Of a stretch of DNA of 64,000 nucleotides, positions 12,421-25,202 are shown one piece after another. The stretch's first letter is position 1. Each line of letters opens with the position of its first letter. The translations under genes and the position numbers were made by a program. Source of the stretch: Citrus sinensis (Eukaryota; Streptophyta; Magnoliopsida; Sapindales; Rutaceae); the NCBI RefSeq assembly GCF_022201045.2, contig NC_068559.1, forward strand, positions 23,691,501 to 23,755,500. Reading direction: 5' to 3'. The notes beneath the pieces are model-generated. The model was not told where the DNA came from, did no database searches, and saw only the letters and a program-made list of their open reading frames with translations.

Positions 12421-15400
12421 GATATTTTCTCTTTTAAAAATCCCAAAATTTTCGAGCTATTTATATAAACTTTCTGGCCTTTTTTGTGTTCATTTTTGAA
12501 TGTTTTAAGATGCATTGATTCTTCCATTTCGAGTAGACAAAGCCAAACATGGGCATTTTCGGTATAATATATAATGTAATTGTCTGCTAGTATGAAATTC
12601 CCATTTTGGATAAACAAAAGTAGCATTGATTGCTTAGAGTTTAACGCGCCGCGGGGGGGATGATTTGGGATGAGAAATGAAGCATAGAGATCACAAAACG
12701 AGCCATTGAACCGGCCTTTTAGCAGCCGTTTGATCAAGGATCACCTTACTCTATCATACCTAAAGCTTTATTACAAATTTTGATTGCGGGTGCCTAATCA
12801 GACAACAAAACTAAGATCAATTGAGCTTTTGCTTCCATGGACTACAGAATAGATGACACATTACACAGTGGGCAGCACAGTCAGCACTCATATATCCAAT
12901 TGACATTTGCAACCATAATACACTACTCATGGGCTAGGTCAAGAAAATGTGTTTCCTTTTTTTTTCCCTTTAAAATGAAACCAAAGTTACCATTGATAAT
13001 TCATGCCTGAAGCATTTTGATTTCTCCCTGATTAATCCTCTGCATCATATGTTGTTTATCCTGGTCTATGGAAGCAGAAGCTTAATTAGTTTTATTTCAG
13101 TCTTCCATTTAAGAAATGTGGATTAAGAGTATATTTTCCCCTTGGCGTAAACTGCGGACTTCTATTGCAAATATATACATTTCAATCCCAACAAATTTCA
13201 AAATGTAATATTTCTGTAGAATTATAACAAGTTGGAAAAAAAAATACAAAAGTTACCTTTAATTAGTAATTTCAAGGACCTGTCTACTTTACAAATTCTG
13301 TAAGTAATCTCAATCGTTGAATGTGGATAGAGAAAGATGGAGGGTTGGCAACGGTCAGAAAAATAAGGGGAAAGAAAACCCAAAGCATGGGGAAACCGAC
13401 TTTAATGATTAATGTGCAACCGGATGTGAGAAGTAACAAAAGGACACATGACTGGAGAAATTTATAGAATTAATTGTGTTTTAATTAGGTCGGTGTCGGT
13501 AAAAAAAAAAAAACAGTTTAGGTCATGCTACCTCCGAGGCAGCCGCGATTGCTTAAACTGGATCACACACCGTGGATCCAAAGTGAGAAAATATTTTGAA
13601 GGGGTTTTTTCACACCATGCTGTTGCAGGAGATGCAACGTCGCCTCGCTTGCTATATGCACGAGTCTGAATAATAATTCGATACGCTGGAAGCCTATAAC
13701 CACCAACATTTTTCCACTATCAAATTGCAAATATTTAGATTTTCAATACACGGCCCATCAGCCTAATTTTTTTTACCACTTTCAGTGATGGGTTACCGGT
13801 CAGCAACCGGAAAGGAATTCATTTTGTCACCGGAAGAAAACCGGAATGTCTGGTTCCATATATAATCTCCGATTCCATCCGCCGTCCACGTGCTACGCAT
13901 CCATATATCCTCTTGTCAACTCACAGGCCGTTACTTACAGAATCTGTAAGGTAGATTGGTCCGTAATTTCAAACAAATTAAATAATATCCTCTAAGAAGC
14001 ATTCATTGTTGATTTCAAGATTCCTCTTAGGTACGTGTTCATCATAAATTTGGAGTCGTTGACCATTGTAGGTCAGGTCTCGTGACTTGCGTCCGCTGGG
14101 CTTCCAGCAATTAAAGCGTCGTTTTCTTCAAGAACAAATATAATTCTGAAGTAATATGACTTTGTCTTTATTGTTGACATTTGGAGCTTAACGGGCAAAT
14201 GAGCTTCTTGTAATTTAGGCCCGGTCTGGGACTATTGCCAAGCTACTGGCCTAGCCAAACGGATTAGCTGGGTTTTTTATAGGAAGGAAGCTCAACCCAC
14301 GGTCATTATTCCCCCTAATTAATGAGTATCTATTGCAACTGGCAAATGGCAATTGATTCTAAATCCATTCTCTTACAGACTTTTCCTCAAAATATTCATG
14401 CTTGGTCTGGGAGAACTTTATGTCATGTACATATTAGTGTCATCTTCTAATTAATTAATCTGCTTAATTTTCATTTGTACAAGTCCAATATGAGCAGAGC
14501 GCAATCATTTTCAGAAAGCTAGCGATATTTGTATACTGTATAATGTATATATGTACATGTTAAAAAGTACTAATCTTAAAACTACAACGACAAGATTGTT
14601 AGCGAAGCTTGCATGTAAAGCAATCGAAGCAGTTAATGAACTGTGCTTGCTATTCAAGCATGCCTCTTTGTAGGGTCTGTGAGATCATAAGTACCCATAT
14701 GGCTTTGGCTCAGATCCCACTTTGTGATCTTAATTTGTAGGTTTCTACATCCTCTAATAATTACATATAAATGGGGAGTGTCCAAGAACCAATGCTAGTT
14801 ATTGACGGAGAAAATGCTTCCCAACATTTACGGCAAAAGAAGCTGAGATGGTGAAGTGAAGGCTCCATAGATTATTTGGGTATCAATCAATCAATATTCT
14901 AGTGGCTATATGCTTGACTTGACCATTTCCGAAGCCTGAATCCAATGTCACTGGATATTACCTAATTGATTTTGCATAATGTCACTGGATATCTACCACA
15001 ATGACTGGAATGTTGGCTTTGCGTTTTATTTTGTCACACATTCCAAATTTTACACAATATTGCGTTTCATAACTAATTGAATTTAGCTTCAGTGTCTTCA
15101 ACTAAAGCTTTGAGCTAACAACTTCGTTCTTAGTTGAGCTTCAATTAAATTATACGGAGAAGGATCTTCTTCATATCACTTACTAATTTTTGAAGATATA
15201 TATACTCTTGAGTGTATAATATGCTTACAAAATTAAGATATAAAATTTATATCTCTAATGAGGTGTCACCAATTGATTACTCCCATAATTATTTTTTTAG
15301 TTTTCATTAATGACGTAAAAAAATTTGTATCTCAAATTTTTAAACATATCATTAATCATATGTTGCCACATGTACATTATGTATGATTAAGATTATTCGT

Positions 15401-15877
15401 CTATTCTTTCCTTTTTATTATTATCACGTCAAGCTAAGGTAAAAGCTATTTAAGATGAGGATACAATCCCTTTCGAACTCTTGTACATGCCTCGTAAAAT
15501 TTTCATGGCCGTTTAACAGCAAACTACTACATAAGCATCATGCTCTTACAATTATACGTTAAATTAAGGAATATATATTTGAAATCTTGTTGCCACGAGA
15601 AGTTTAACTAGGCACGCCATCAGTGCCTTTAAAGGCTATTACAGCCGTATTCGTTAAATTTATAGCAGCCATTATTGGTTAATTTCTACCTTTTTCTTTC
15701 TTTTCCTTTTTTTTCCCGAAGAAAAAAAATGAAGAGACGGCTGGTAATCTTACATAGAAACGATCATTTTTAGTGAACGCTTTGTATGGTTTAGGAATAG
15801 ATATAAATAAAATAAAACAAGCTTATGAAAAAAATTTCTTAATTGTGCTACATGGCAAATTAAAATTTTTGAAAAAT
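12421..15877. other. Intergenic, no supported gene
   Basis: About 3.4 kb of mixed-composition DNA between the inverted-repeat element and the SINE. Open frames are short and match nothing I recognise. No tRNA fold, splice-linked exon set or repeat array stood out. Confidence 0.45.
15867..15877. repeat. Target site duplication, left side of SINE
   Basis: The 11-base sequence TTTTGAAAAAT recurs exactly at 16164-16174, bracketing the SINE. Confidence 0.6.
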
Positions 15878-16163
15878 ACTAACAAAGTGTTGGCTCCACT
15901 GGTAATGGAGTCCCCTTAAGTGGCTTGACTGGGTTTGCTCCCCAGTTCGAGTCGCAGGGAAGTCGCATTTGTTGGGAGAACATGTGCCTCTCGGTTCAAG
16001 CGGGGACTTCTAGTCTGGGTTGTGGTATGGGCTTAAAGGTGCCTTCCACAGTTGGGGAGGTTCAAGCGGGAACTTCTAATCTGGGTTGTGGTACGGGCTT
16101 AAAGGTGCCTCCCACAGTTGGGGCCCTCTCCAAGATACCCCGTGCTCAAAACAAAAAAAAATC
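15878..16163 (+). mobile_element. tRNA-derived SINE with internal 66-bp duplication
   Basis: A short element with RNA polymerase III promoter boxes: A box TGGCTCCACTGG at 15891-15902 and B box AGTTCGAGTCG at 15944-15954, about 40 bases apart as in tRNA genes. The body ends in an A-rich tail (16147-16161) and is flanked by perfect 11-bp direct repeats (15867-15877 and 16164-16174). The tRNA-unrelated body holds two adjacent 66-bp units, 15993-16058 and 16059-16124, that differ at only a few positions. It lies on the upstream side of the dioxygenase gene. Open frames across it are incidental. Confidence 0.7.
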
Positions 16164-16174
16164 TTTTGAAAAAT

Positions 16175-16704
16175 CAGTTGGAAATCTGATCCCATGCTAG
16201 CAAATATTGCTATCCATTATTCCATTATGTCGTGTGAGGAATCTTGTGCCTAGCTAATTGCTAGCTAGTCTCCTGTCCTTGAGGCAAAACAACAAAGCCG
16301 CAAGCGAAAACACTGAAACTTACGCTTATTAATGCCCTGGTGGCATCGATCCAGTTCAATTCACTTCCATCTTACTTGTCTGCTTCATTCGACATATGTG
16401 TTTACGTAATAAATAACTAAAATATTAAGAGTCGTGCCGGCATCCAAAATGGCCGTCATATTAAAACTGCAATACCAAAGCCAAGAATTTTCAACCCCTC
16501 AAGAAATTAACGACATACAAAGAATCTCCGTAAGACATATGGCAAAATGCCAAACTACCCAATGTCTTTGTTCCGTCATGCCAAACGGCAGCCCAAAACA
16601 ATTCCAATTTCCACTATAAAATCCACCATCGAGATTGGAAGGAAAAAAACGTATATCAAAGCAAATATTCGCAATAGCACAACGTGCAACAGAAACAGAG
16701 AGCT
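16175..16704 (+). promoter_or_regulatory. Promoter and 5' leader of the TauD-like gene
   Basis: A TATA box, CCACTATAAAATCC with TATAAA at 16615-16620, lies about 85 bases before the ATG at 16705, a normal plant spacing with a short leader. The rest of the interval shows no gene. Confidence 0.5.
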
Positions 16705-17879
16705 ATGGAGTATTCTTGCAAGGACTTCAAGGTGGGAAAATGTGAAGGAGAAAAGGTTGTGGATGGTGAGAGCATGCCCCTAGTGCTACACCCACAAGAG
16801 CCAAACAAGAGTGACTTGGAATCACTTCTCTTGGCTCTTAAGACCAACAAAGACTGGTTCGAGCAGATGATTATTAAAAATAGTGCAGTTTTGCTTCGAG
16901 GTTTTGACGTGAAAAATGCACAAGACTTCAATGAGATCGTTGAAGCCTTTGGGTGGGACGATATTCGTTATGTAGGACCAGCACCTCGAACCCATGTGTA
17001 CAAACGAGTGTGGACTGCCAATGAAGGACCCCTCTCCGAGTTCATTTACTATCATCATGAAATGGTTTTGGTAAGTCATGTTTCTTAATAAGTGAGAGAA
17101 TTGAGTATACATATTGCATATCCAAAGTGATTGTCACATTTCATTAATTACCAGATATCGGAATACCCCAAGAAATTGATACTGTTCTGCGAGGTGCCGC
17201 CCCCAGAAGGAGGACAGACACCCTTTGTTCCAAGCTTTAAAATAACAGAACGGATGCTAGAAGAGTTCCCAGAAGCTGTGGAGGAAATGGATTCCAAGGG
17301 ATTAAAGTACTCATTCACAGCTCTTAGCAAAAATGACACCGCCTCCATGAGAGGTCGAGGTTGGGAGGATGCCTTTGGAACATCAGATCGTGCAGAAGCC
17401 GAGAAAAGGTACCTAGTAGCAGCCACATATGTATTATCTAATGCACGACTACCCTTCACTATAATTTGCTTATACAAATAATTAAATATTGCCCTATGAT
17501 CCTTGAACCGCGCTTAAAAATTTTGTTCCATAGATGCAAAGCTCTAGGGATGGATCTGGAGTGGCAGCCAGATGGTAGTGTGAAGACAGTATTGGGGCCG
17601 CGAGCCTTAACCAAGGTGTTTGATGGCAGAAAAGGGAGGAGGATGTGGTTCAACACCGTTGTTGGCATGCATGGGAAGGAGATTAGCTCGGCCTGCATGG
17701 CGGATGGGACTGAGATTCCGGAAAATGTAGTGAAGAGATGTGAAGAGATCATTGAAGACGAGAGCATCCAGTTTAAGTGGGAAAAGGGTGATGTTCTTTT
17801 CTTAGATAACTTGGCTGTGCTCCATGGAAGAAGGCCTTCTATGCCTCCAAGAAAGGTCTTAGTCGCGACATGCAAGTAG
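16705..17879 (+). CDS. TauD/TfdA (clavaminate-synthase-like) 2-oxoglutarate dioxygenase (3 exons)
   Basis: Exons 16705-17070, 17155-17408 and 17534-17879 sum to 966 nt, giving 321 residues, the usual length for the plant At3g21360-type proteins. The fold is that of non-heme Fe(II)/2-oxoglutarate oxygenases. The iron-binding H-x-E is visible as H117-H118-E119 in FIYYHHEMVL and the distal His as H304 in AVLHGRRP. Arg residues just after it are candidates for 2-oxoglutarate binding. Other family landmarks are AVLLRGFDV, VEAFGWDD and DVLFLDNLAVLHG. No signal peptide, so probably cytosolic. A GTG 21 bases upstream is in frame, but the ATG at 16705 is the first eukaryotic start and follows a TATA box at a sensible distance. 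The natural substrate of the plant family is not known to me. Confidence 0.92.
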
Positions 17880-18499
17880 TTTTCACTTCTGGTTGACTCC
17901 CGGTGCTCTATACATTCACACGTGTGCTGTGTATTGTTATGTGCATCTGTTTGGATGTCATAACATTTTCCCTTATTATGGCAAATTTAAATAATCCAAT
18001 AACTTGTAATAAAAAATAAATAATAAATAATAATAATCCAATAACACAATGGTGTGTCCTCTCTTAGTCTTGTCTTGTGATACGCACTGACTTCTTGATC
18101 TTTCGCCAATCTCTTTTAATTACATTTCCAGAACTAGACAACCAAAACTCCAGAAATCAAATGCAAAAGCCCCCCGTTCAGGCTTGCGCTCGTGCCCGTA
18201 CGGCAACTGCACAAACCCGTCACATGTTGTTTCTAACAGTCTTCTTATGGTACATACAGCCGCTTCAACAGTGAAAAAAAAACTTGAACAACCCGTATTT
18301 TACCGGTTGTTCATTTAACAATTTTTTTAAATAAATATTTTTAATGTGAAAAAAATAAAATAAAATGGAAAAAAAGGAAATTTATAAACAATTAACATAA
18401 AAATAATATTTGAGCGAGAAAAATATTTTTAATTTAAATGAAAGGTAAAAAAAAGTAAAATAATTATGTTTCAATTCTTTTGGTTAAATATAAATACAT
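17880..18499. other. 3' flank and transition into the repeat island
   Basis: Probable 3' UTR of the dioxygenase followed by increasingly AT-rich DNA. No gene supported. Confidence 0.4.
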
Positions 18500-20640
18500 T
18501 AGGTGGATATTCCAAATTAATTTCACATGTCCCTAATTTTTATTAAACTTTCTCGATAATTGGTTTATTTGTTTCCACTTCTCAATCCACTAATTTTATG
18601 TATAATATTCCTACTAAATTCATTAAATATGAATATTTTTTGTTAGATTCCATGTAAATTCATTTCTCATTGGATAGGTTCTGAAATTTGGTTACACTTT
18701 CTCCCTTTTTGGTTTATATGTTTCAACTATTATTCCATTGGTTTTGCATTGCGTTCAATATTCCAATTTGCTAGGTAAGATTTCAATTTTTTTGGTTAAA
18801 CACCAAAACTACTTTTTTTTATAGATTAGTTCCTAATTTTGGTTAAGCTTTTCATATATAGGTTCAAATGTTTCAAATTATTAGTCCACTAGTTTTATGT
18901 TTGGTATTCCTACTAAGTTCGTTCAATACCAATATTTTGGATTTGATTCCAAGTAACTTTAATTTTCTGTTGGATGAGTTCCTAATTTTTGTTACATTTT
19001 CTCTTTTATTGGTTCAAATGTTTCAGCTAATTATTCCTCTAGTTTTGTGTTAAATATTCCCATTAACTTGGACAAATTCTAATTATTTGGGTTAAGTACT
19101 AAATTTATTTTTCATAATTTTATTTTTGGTTAGATAAGTCTCTAATTTTGGTTATATTTTCTCCCTTGTGGGTTTATATGTTTCAATAATTATTCCACTA
19201 GTTTTGTGTTCAATATTCCAATTAACTTGGTAAGATTTCATTTATTTAGGTTAAATACCAAAATAACTTTTTTTTATTAAATTAGTTCCTGATTTTGGTT
19301 AAGTGTTTTCATTTATAGATTCACATGTTTCAACTTATTAGCCTACTAGTTTTGTGTTTGATATTTCCACTAAATTATTTAAATTCCAATATTTTGAGTT
19401 AGATTCCATGTAATTTTCATTTTCCATTGGATGAGTTCTTAATTTTCATTATGCTTTCTCTTTTATTGGTTCTTTTGTTTCAATTAATTATTTATCTAGT
19501 CTTATGTTGAATATTTCCATTAACTTGGTAAGATTTCAACTATTTAGGTTAGGTACCGAATTCATTTTTGGTAATTTTATTTTTGGTTAGGCAAGTCCCT
19601 AGTTTGGATTATACTTTCTCCCATATGTGTTTACATGTTTAAGCTATTATTCCACTTTTTTTGCATTCAATATTCCAATTTTACTTTGTAAGATTTCAGT
19701 TATTTGGGTTAAATATCAAAATTACTTTTTTGGTTAAATTATTTTCCAATTTTGGTTAAGCTTTTTCATTTACAAGTTCGCATTTTTCAACTTATTAGTC
19801 ACCAGTTTTGTGTTTAATATTTCTACTGAATTCATTAAATACCAATATTTTAGGTTGGATTTCAAGTAACTCTTATTGCTCATTGGATGAGTTCCTAATT
19901 TTCGTTATGCTTTCTCTCTTATTGGTTTTTGTGTTTCAGTTAATTATTTCTCTAGTCTTGTGTTGAATATTCTCATTAACTTGGTGAGATTCCAATTATT
20001 TGGTTTAGTTATTAAATTTATTTTTCATAATTTTGTTTTTGGTTAGGTAAGTCCCTAATTCAGGTTATATTTTCTCGCGTATGTGTATATATGCTTCAAC
20101 TATTATTCCATTAGTTTTGAATTCAATATTCCAATTAACTTCATAAGATTTCAGTTATTTGGGTTAAATAACAAAATTACTTTTTTGGTTAAATTAATTT
20201 CTAATTTTTGTTAAGGTTTTTCATTTATAAGTTCACATGTTTCAACATATTAGTCACCAGTTATGTATTTGATATTCCTCTTAAATTTGTTAAGTACCAA
20301 TATTTTGGGTTATATTCCAAGTAACTTTCATTTTCTGTTGGATAAGTTCCTAATTTTCGTTACATTTTCTCTCTTATTGGCTCATATATTTCAGCTAATT
20401 ATTCCTCTATTTTTGTGTTGAATATTCCCATTAATTTGGTGAGATTGCAATTATTTGGGTTAGTTACCAAATTTATTTTTTTGTATTTTTATTTTTGGTT
20501 AGCTAAGTTCCTAATTTGGGTTATACTCTATCATTAATGTGTTTATATATTTAAACTATTATTCTACTAATTTTGCATTCAGTATTCTAATTAACTTGAT
20601 AAGATTCCAGTTATTTGGATTAAATACCAATTTTACTTGT
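18500..20640. repeat. Diverged tandem array, ~150-bp monomers in trimeric units
   Basis: A shared block (TTTCAACTATTATTCCACTA and variants) recurs at 18572, 18721, 18871, 19021, 19181, 19328, 19478, 19638, 19795, 19934, 20094, 20240, 20389 and 20550. Spacing is about 139-161 bases. The monomers fall into three types: A (18871, 19328, 19795, 20240), B (19021, 19478, 19934, 20389) and C (18721, 19181, 19638, 20094, 20550). Same-type copies are 445-467 bases apart, so the working unit is a trimer of about 457 bases. No long open frame runs through it. Confidence 0.75.
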
Positions 20641-21636
20641 GTTACAAAAACAATAATATTAATAAGGTGAATTATGTTTGACCCCTTACTATTTTAGTAA
20701 ATATCAACTTACCATATAATACTGAAAAATCTTTATTCCAACCCTGAATCTTTTCTAATATTTTGGGTCCATAATCTAAATCCCCCTTTTTTTTTCTCTC
20801 TATTTTGATTACTTCATTAGATCTATTGAACTTGATTGTATATATAATTGAACCTTTAGTCTTTATACATATTTATTCTCATTTTAATATTTTAATTGAT
20901 TATTTTTAGTTATCCTCAAAATGAATTAATGCATTTATTTTCCTCTTTTCTTTACTTTTTAGAATAATTTCTTTAATTTTTGAAAACTTCGACAGTAAAT
21001 AAAAAAATAACATGTAAAAGTGCATACAATTGCTATACTTCTCAAAAAAATTATTTTAGAAGTTGTGACAGTATAAGTTATAAAAATATTTAAACTTACA
21101 AAAATTAAAACTTTCTTAATCTATTTGGGTTGAATTATTATTATTTTTTCATTTTGAGGTCAATTAACTTCATGAGATTTCTTGAACTTGAATTTATTTA
21201 TACTTAGCTTCTGATCTTTATAAACGTTATACCCATTTTAACATTCGATTAATTTTATTTATTTATTTTAACTTACAAAATTGAAACTTACTTAATCTAT
21301 TTGTGTTGAAACTTTTTTTTTAGGATAGCCCATTTTATCATTTCAATTAATTCTAATGATTTATATTTTAAAAAATTTCATTAAAAAAAACTTAATTCAT
21401 ATAAATATTTCACCACTTTATTTTTGTTTTCAAAATAGTTTCTTTAGATTCTCATGACTTCAGCAAAAAATTCATGCTATTATAAGAAGTATTATTATTT
21501 TATTTGTATTTCTTCTACTATTATTATTTATTTATAATGTTACTACAATTATTATTATTACTATCATGCCTCACTAGATTTATAGTTGAACATAATAAGA
21601 ATGTATATGTTTATGTCCTGCACTATTTTTGTACCC
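20641..21636. repeat. AT-rich diverged repeats left of the hAT insertion
   Basis: Segments here recur right of the hAT element. One block containing an ATCTATTT-GTTGAA pattern occurs near 21118 and 21293 and again near 25912. A block with TATTACTATCATGCCTCA occurs near 21560 and a variant near 26270. The hAT element therefore landed inside an older repeat tract. No gene is visible. Confidence 0.5.
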
Positions 21637-21644
21637 TTTTAGAC
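21637..21644. repeat. Target site duplication of hAT element, left copy
   Basis: TTTTAGAC, repeated exactly at 25724-25731. Confidence 0.9.
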
Positions 21645-22406
21645 TAGGGGTGGGCACGGTTCGGTTTGGATCAAAATTAAGTAGAACCGATTTAAATCGG
21701 TTATTTTATAAAAAGAACCGAACTCAATAAGAATCGAACTCAAACGGTTCTTTGCGGATCGGTTCGGTTTGGTTCGGTTTTTTCAGTTCTGGGCCTATTG
21801 GGCCTATTTTAAACTTTTAAATTTTTAGCCCATTGGGCCTCATGAATGTAATAATTTTTTTCCACAATTAGTTAATCATAATTTCATTACAAATATTAAC
21901 AATAAATACAAAGTATTCAAAACACATTTTATCACCAATATCTTACTAACTATTAATAAGATACTCCCAAAATATGAAATATTAAAATTTCAAAATACAT
22001 AACCAAACTCCAATACTCCATCTATATAAACATAATCATAATGTTGTAAAGACAAATAAAAATAACAACAATTACAACTTACAACACAAAATAAAAAGAA
22101 AATTTAGAAACAAACGCCAACAACATTCTCTCATCTTCACCAAAAAAAAAAAAAAATTGCAAACAAACGCCAACAACATTCTCCCATCTTCATCAATATC
22201 AACATCAACTTTAGGCATTTTCCAACTTAATATTTGGATCTATAAAAAAATTTAAACAATAAATAATTAAATAAACAATCTATATAAATAAGATGCTAGT
22301 TTAAAAAAAATAAAGAAAACTTACTGGTAAGCAACATCAATCAAGTGTCATTTACTCCTCAGCTACTTGCTGTTGTTCTTGAGATTGCATTGGCCTAAAA
22401 AATTCT

Positions 22407-24516
22407 TTAAGAAATTGAAACAATTATATTAAAATAATTAATTCTAATATACAAAATGTTATAAGTGAAATAGAAAAAAATAACATAATAAATTACAATA
22501 TTACCTGTTTCAACTAATTCATAGAATTCAGCTTCTTCCTGACTTGGTTGTATTGTACGGTCTCCTAATAAAGTTAAGCGAAGCCAATTTTGAGTGCATA
22601 TTAATGACTCGGCTGTTTTATGAGTTAAAGAACTCCTAAAAGGATCAAGAATGTGCCCTCCTGTGCTAAATGCTGATTCAGAAGCCACAGTAGACACTAG
22701 AATTGCCAACACATCTTTGGCAATTTGAGATAAAATCAGATACCGAGGCCCATTCAATTTCTACCAAGTCAAAATATCAAACTAGGGATTACTAGCACTC
22801 TCACAAGTCTCTGACAAGTACTTTTCAACATCATTTTTTCCACTAATGTCATCATTTGAACTTTCTTTCATATTTTTAAATTGTGTAAAATGATCAAATG
22901 ACTCAATACTACTACTAGCACCATCATGAACAGCCCTACATCTCTCACCTCTATTTGGATTACTCTCACCACCATAGCTTGCAAGAAGCTTCAACAACAA
23001 CTCTTTAATATTAGCTCTCAATTCATCGACCTTTCTAATATCATACAAGCTACTAAAACACCATATAACAAAGTCAAGTTTGCAGCGAGGATCAAGCACA
23101 TTTGCCACAATCAACAACATGTTAACCTTTTCAAAAAAATGACCCCAATACTTGAGAAATTTTTCCTCCACAACAAGTGACTTCAAATGAATATAAACTT
23201 TCCACATTTCATTTAAGAAATTATTGGAAGTGACTGTTAAAGAGCTGCTGAATTTTAAAGTCACATGATAAAAAACCGAAAGACACTTGACTAACCTCTT
23301 TGCATTTTCCCAATCCTTATCAATCGGTGGCCCCACCCTCCTTTTTTCACTCTCATCCTCATCAAACCAGTTTGTATAATGGCCACCATCTTCCTTTAGC
23401 CTCTTAAATGCTTTTTCAAATGCTACTGCTTTTTCTAACAACAAATATGTTGAATTCCACCGAGTCGGCACGTCTAACACCATAAGCCCTCCACGTGAGA
23501 TTTTCTCCCTATCAACACATGTTTTGAACTTTTGTAATCTTACCGGAGATGATCTAGCATATTTCACCGCATTTCGGATACTAGCTATTGATTGACTCAC
23601 TTGTGACAACCCATCTTGCACAATTAAGTTGATTATATGCGCCGAACACCTCACATGCATATATAAACCATTCAAAACCATCGAATTTCCACTCCAATTT
23701 GCCAACTTCTTCACATAAGCTATTGCAAGTGTATTAGCACTTGCATTATCCACTGTAATTGTGAACAACTTCTCAATCCTCCAATCAATCAAACAATTTT
23801 CAATTAACTTCCCAATGCCATCTCCTTTGTGATTAGAAATAGGTGTGAAAGTGAGAATCCTCTTGTGCAAAACCCACTCTTCATCAATAAAGTGAGTCGT
23901 AACTACCATAAAGTTTGACATTTGAATTGAAGTCCATGTGTCGGTGGTAATGCATACTCTCTGTTTATTTGCACTCAAAATACTTTTCAGCAGCCCCTTT
24001 TCATTTTGATACAATTCAAGAATATTCCTTGTAATTGTTCTTCGAGATGGTACCTCAAATTTCGGACAACAAGTTTCCATGAACTCCAAAAACCCTTCAG
24101 CCTTTACAAATCTAAAAGGTAACTCATCTTTAATTATCATTTTCACAAGTGTCATTCTACAAGCCTCTCTATTAAATCCTATGTATATAACCTTAGCAGT
24201 ACCATCATCTTTACCTTTACCCTTTTTACAAACTAATGTCTGTTGTTTTGCATCATTTGCAGCCTTCATTTTTTTGCGCACTTTACATCTATCCAAATGA
24301 GTCGACAAACCACTTGTTCCAGAATTACTATGGGCTGCATAACTTTTTCCGCAATAATGACACTTAGCTCTAAGTCCTCCAGGTAGCCTCGAAAAATACT
24401 TCCACACAGATGATCTCAACTCAATTTTTCTTTTTTTTACTACCACTGACCTCTTCTTCACTACTAACTTGTTGCACTTCATCACTATTTTGTACTTCAC
24501 CAACATTGTCAACCAT
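22407..24516 (-). pseudogene. hAT transposase (BED zinc finger, RICESLEEPER-like), inactivated
   Basis: On the minus strand an acidic N-terminus starts at ATG 24516 (MVDNVGEVQNSDEVQQ). It runs into a stop just after an A-run near 24427-24436, while the frame beside it continues with KIELRSSVWKYF, so a small indel there probably broke the frame. Next comes a BED zinc finger (C-H-Y-C and later H-L-D-R-C), then the RNase-H-like hAT core (ITTDTWTSIQMSNF). Then SETCESASNP is followed by a stop, and after FDILTW by a second stop, near 22775-22755. The hAT C-terminal dimerisation domain follows (STVASESAFSTGGHILDPF, then SLICTQNW). Two nonsense codons and a probable frameshift make this a non-functional copy. 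The longest open piece is 22782 to about 24506. Confidence 0.85.
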
Positions 24517-25070
24517 TCTATAAAATTAGAACAATTATAATGTCAAAATAAAATCTAAATAAGTAAATATAGCCACAGTCCAACATACAATCAGTAGCCA
24601 TATTATAAACATAATCAACATTTATATATTGTAAATCATGTAATTTATATCTACACAGTAATAGACATTAAAACAACCGGAGGAAAATGAAATTAAAAAA
24701 ATAAAAAAAAAGTTGCTGGACATTTATTTTTATTTGGTTGCTGCCTTTGCTTGATACAACACAAGAGCAGCTAGACCAGAAGCTAGGGGCCTCCAAAGAT
24801 TCATTTACATTGTCAACTTTTCAAAAGCAAAATTGTCAACAGACATTTGGCAGCCATGTCAAAATAAAATCAATCGGTAGCCACTAAGCCAACACTTAGA
24901 AAATTGAAGAAAATAGCATGCATATATATCTTATGTTCTCAGTTCTCACTCACACACCAACTAATTGTAGAAAATTAAAGAAACAAGGCTTGACATACCT
25001 ACTGGAGTACAGTGGCTACTGGCTAGCGAGCAAAGTAGAATCTGTCGAGCAAAGCAGAAACTATCGCGCG

Positions 25071-25202
25071 GTGGCTGGCGAGCGGAGAAGAAGTTGTCGC
25101 GCGGTGGCTGGCGAGTGGAGAAGAAGCTGTCGCGCAGTGGCTGGTGAGTAGAGAAGAATCTGTCGCACGGTAGCTAGCGAGCAAAGCAAAAGCTGTCGCG
25201 CG
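25071..25202. repeat. 33-bp minisatellite inside the hAT leader
   Basis: Four adjacent 33-bp units begin at 25071, 25104, 25137 and 25170, each built on GTGGCTGGCGAGCGGAGAAG followed by AAGCTGTCGCGCG with a few changes. More diverged partial units occur before (from about 25010) and after (to about 25310). It is markedly GC-rich against AT-rich surroundings and lies upstream of the transposase start. Confidence 0.8.

Noticed and set aside
12348..12737. 129-codon minus-strand frame
   Set aside because: It runs into the right arm of the inverted-repeat element and has no recognisable domain.
15925..16200. Open frame with two repeated VQAGTS-like units
   Set aside because: It lies over the SINE body. 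The peptide repeat simply reflects the 66-bp DNA duplication.
24918..25151. Open frame with Arg-rich 11-residue repeats
   Set aside because: A by-product of the 33-bp minisatellite, whose unit length is a multiple of three. No domain or start context.
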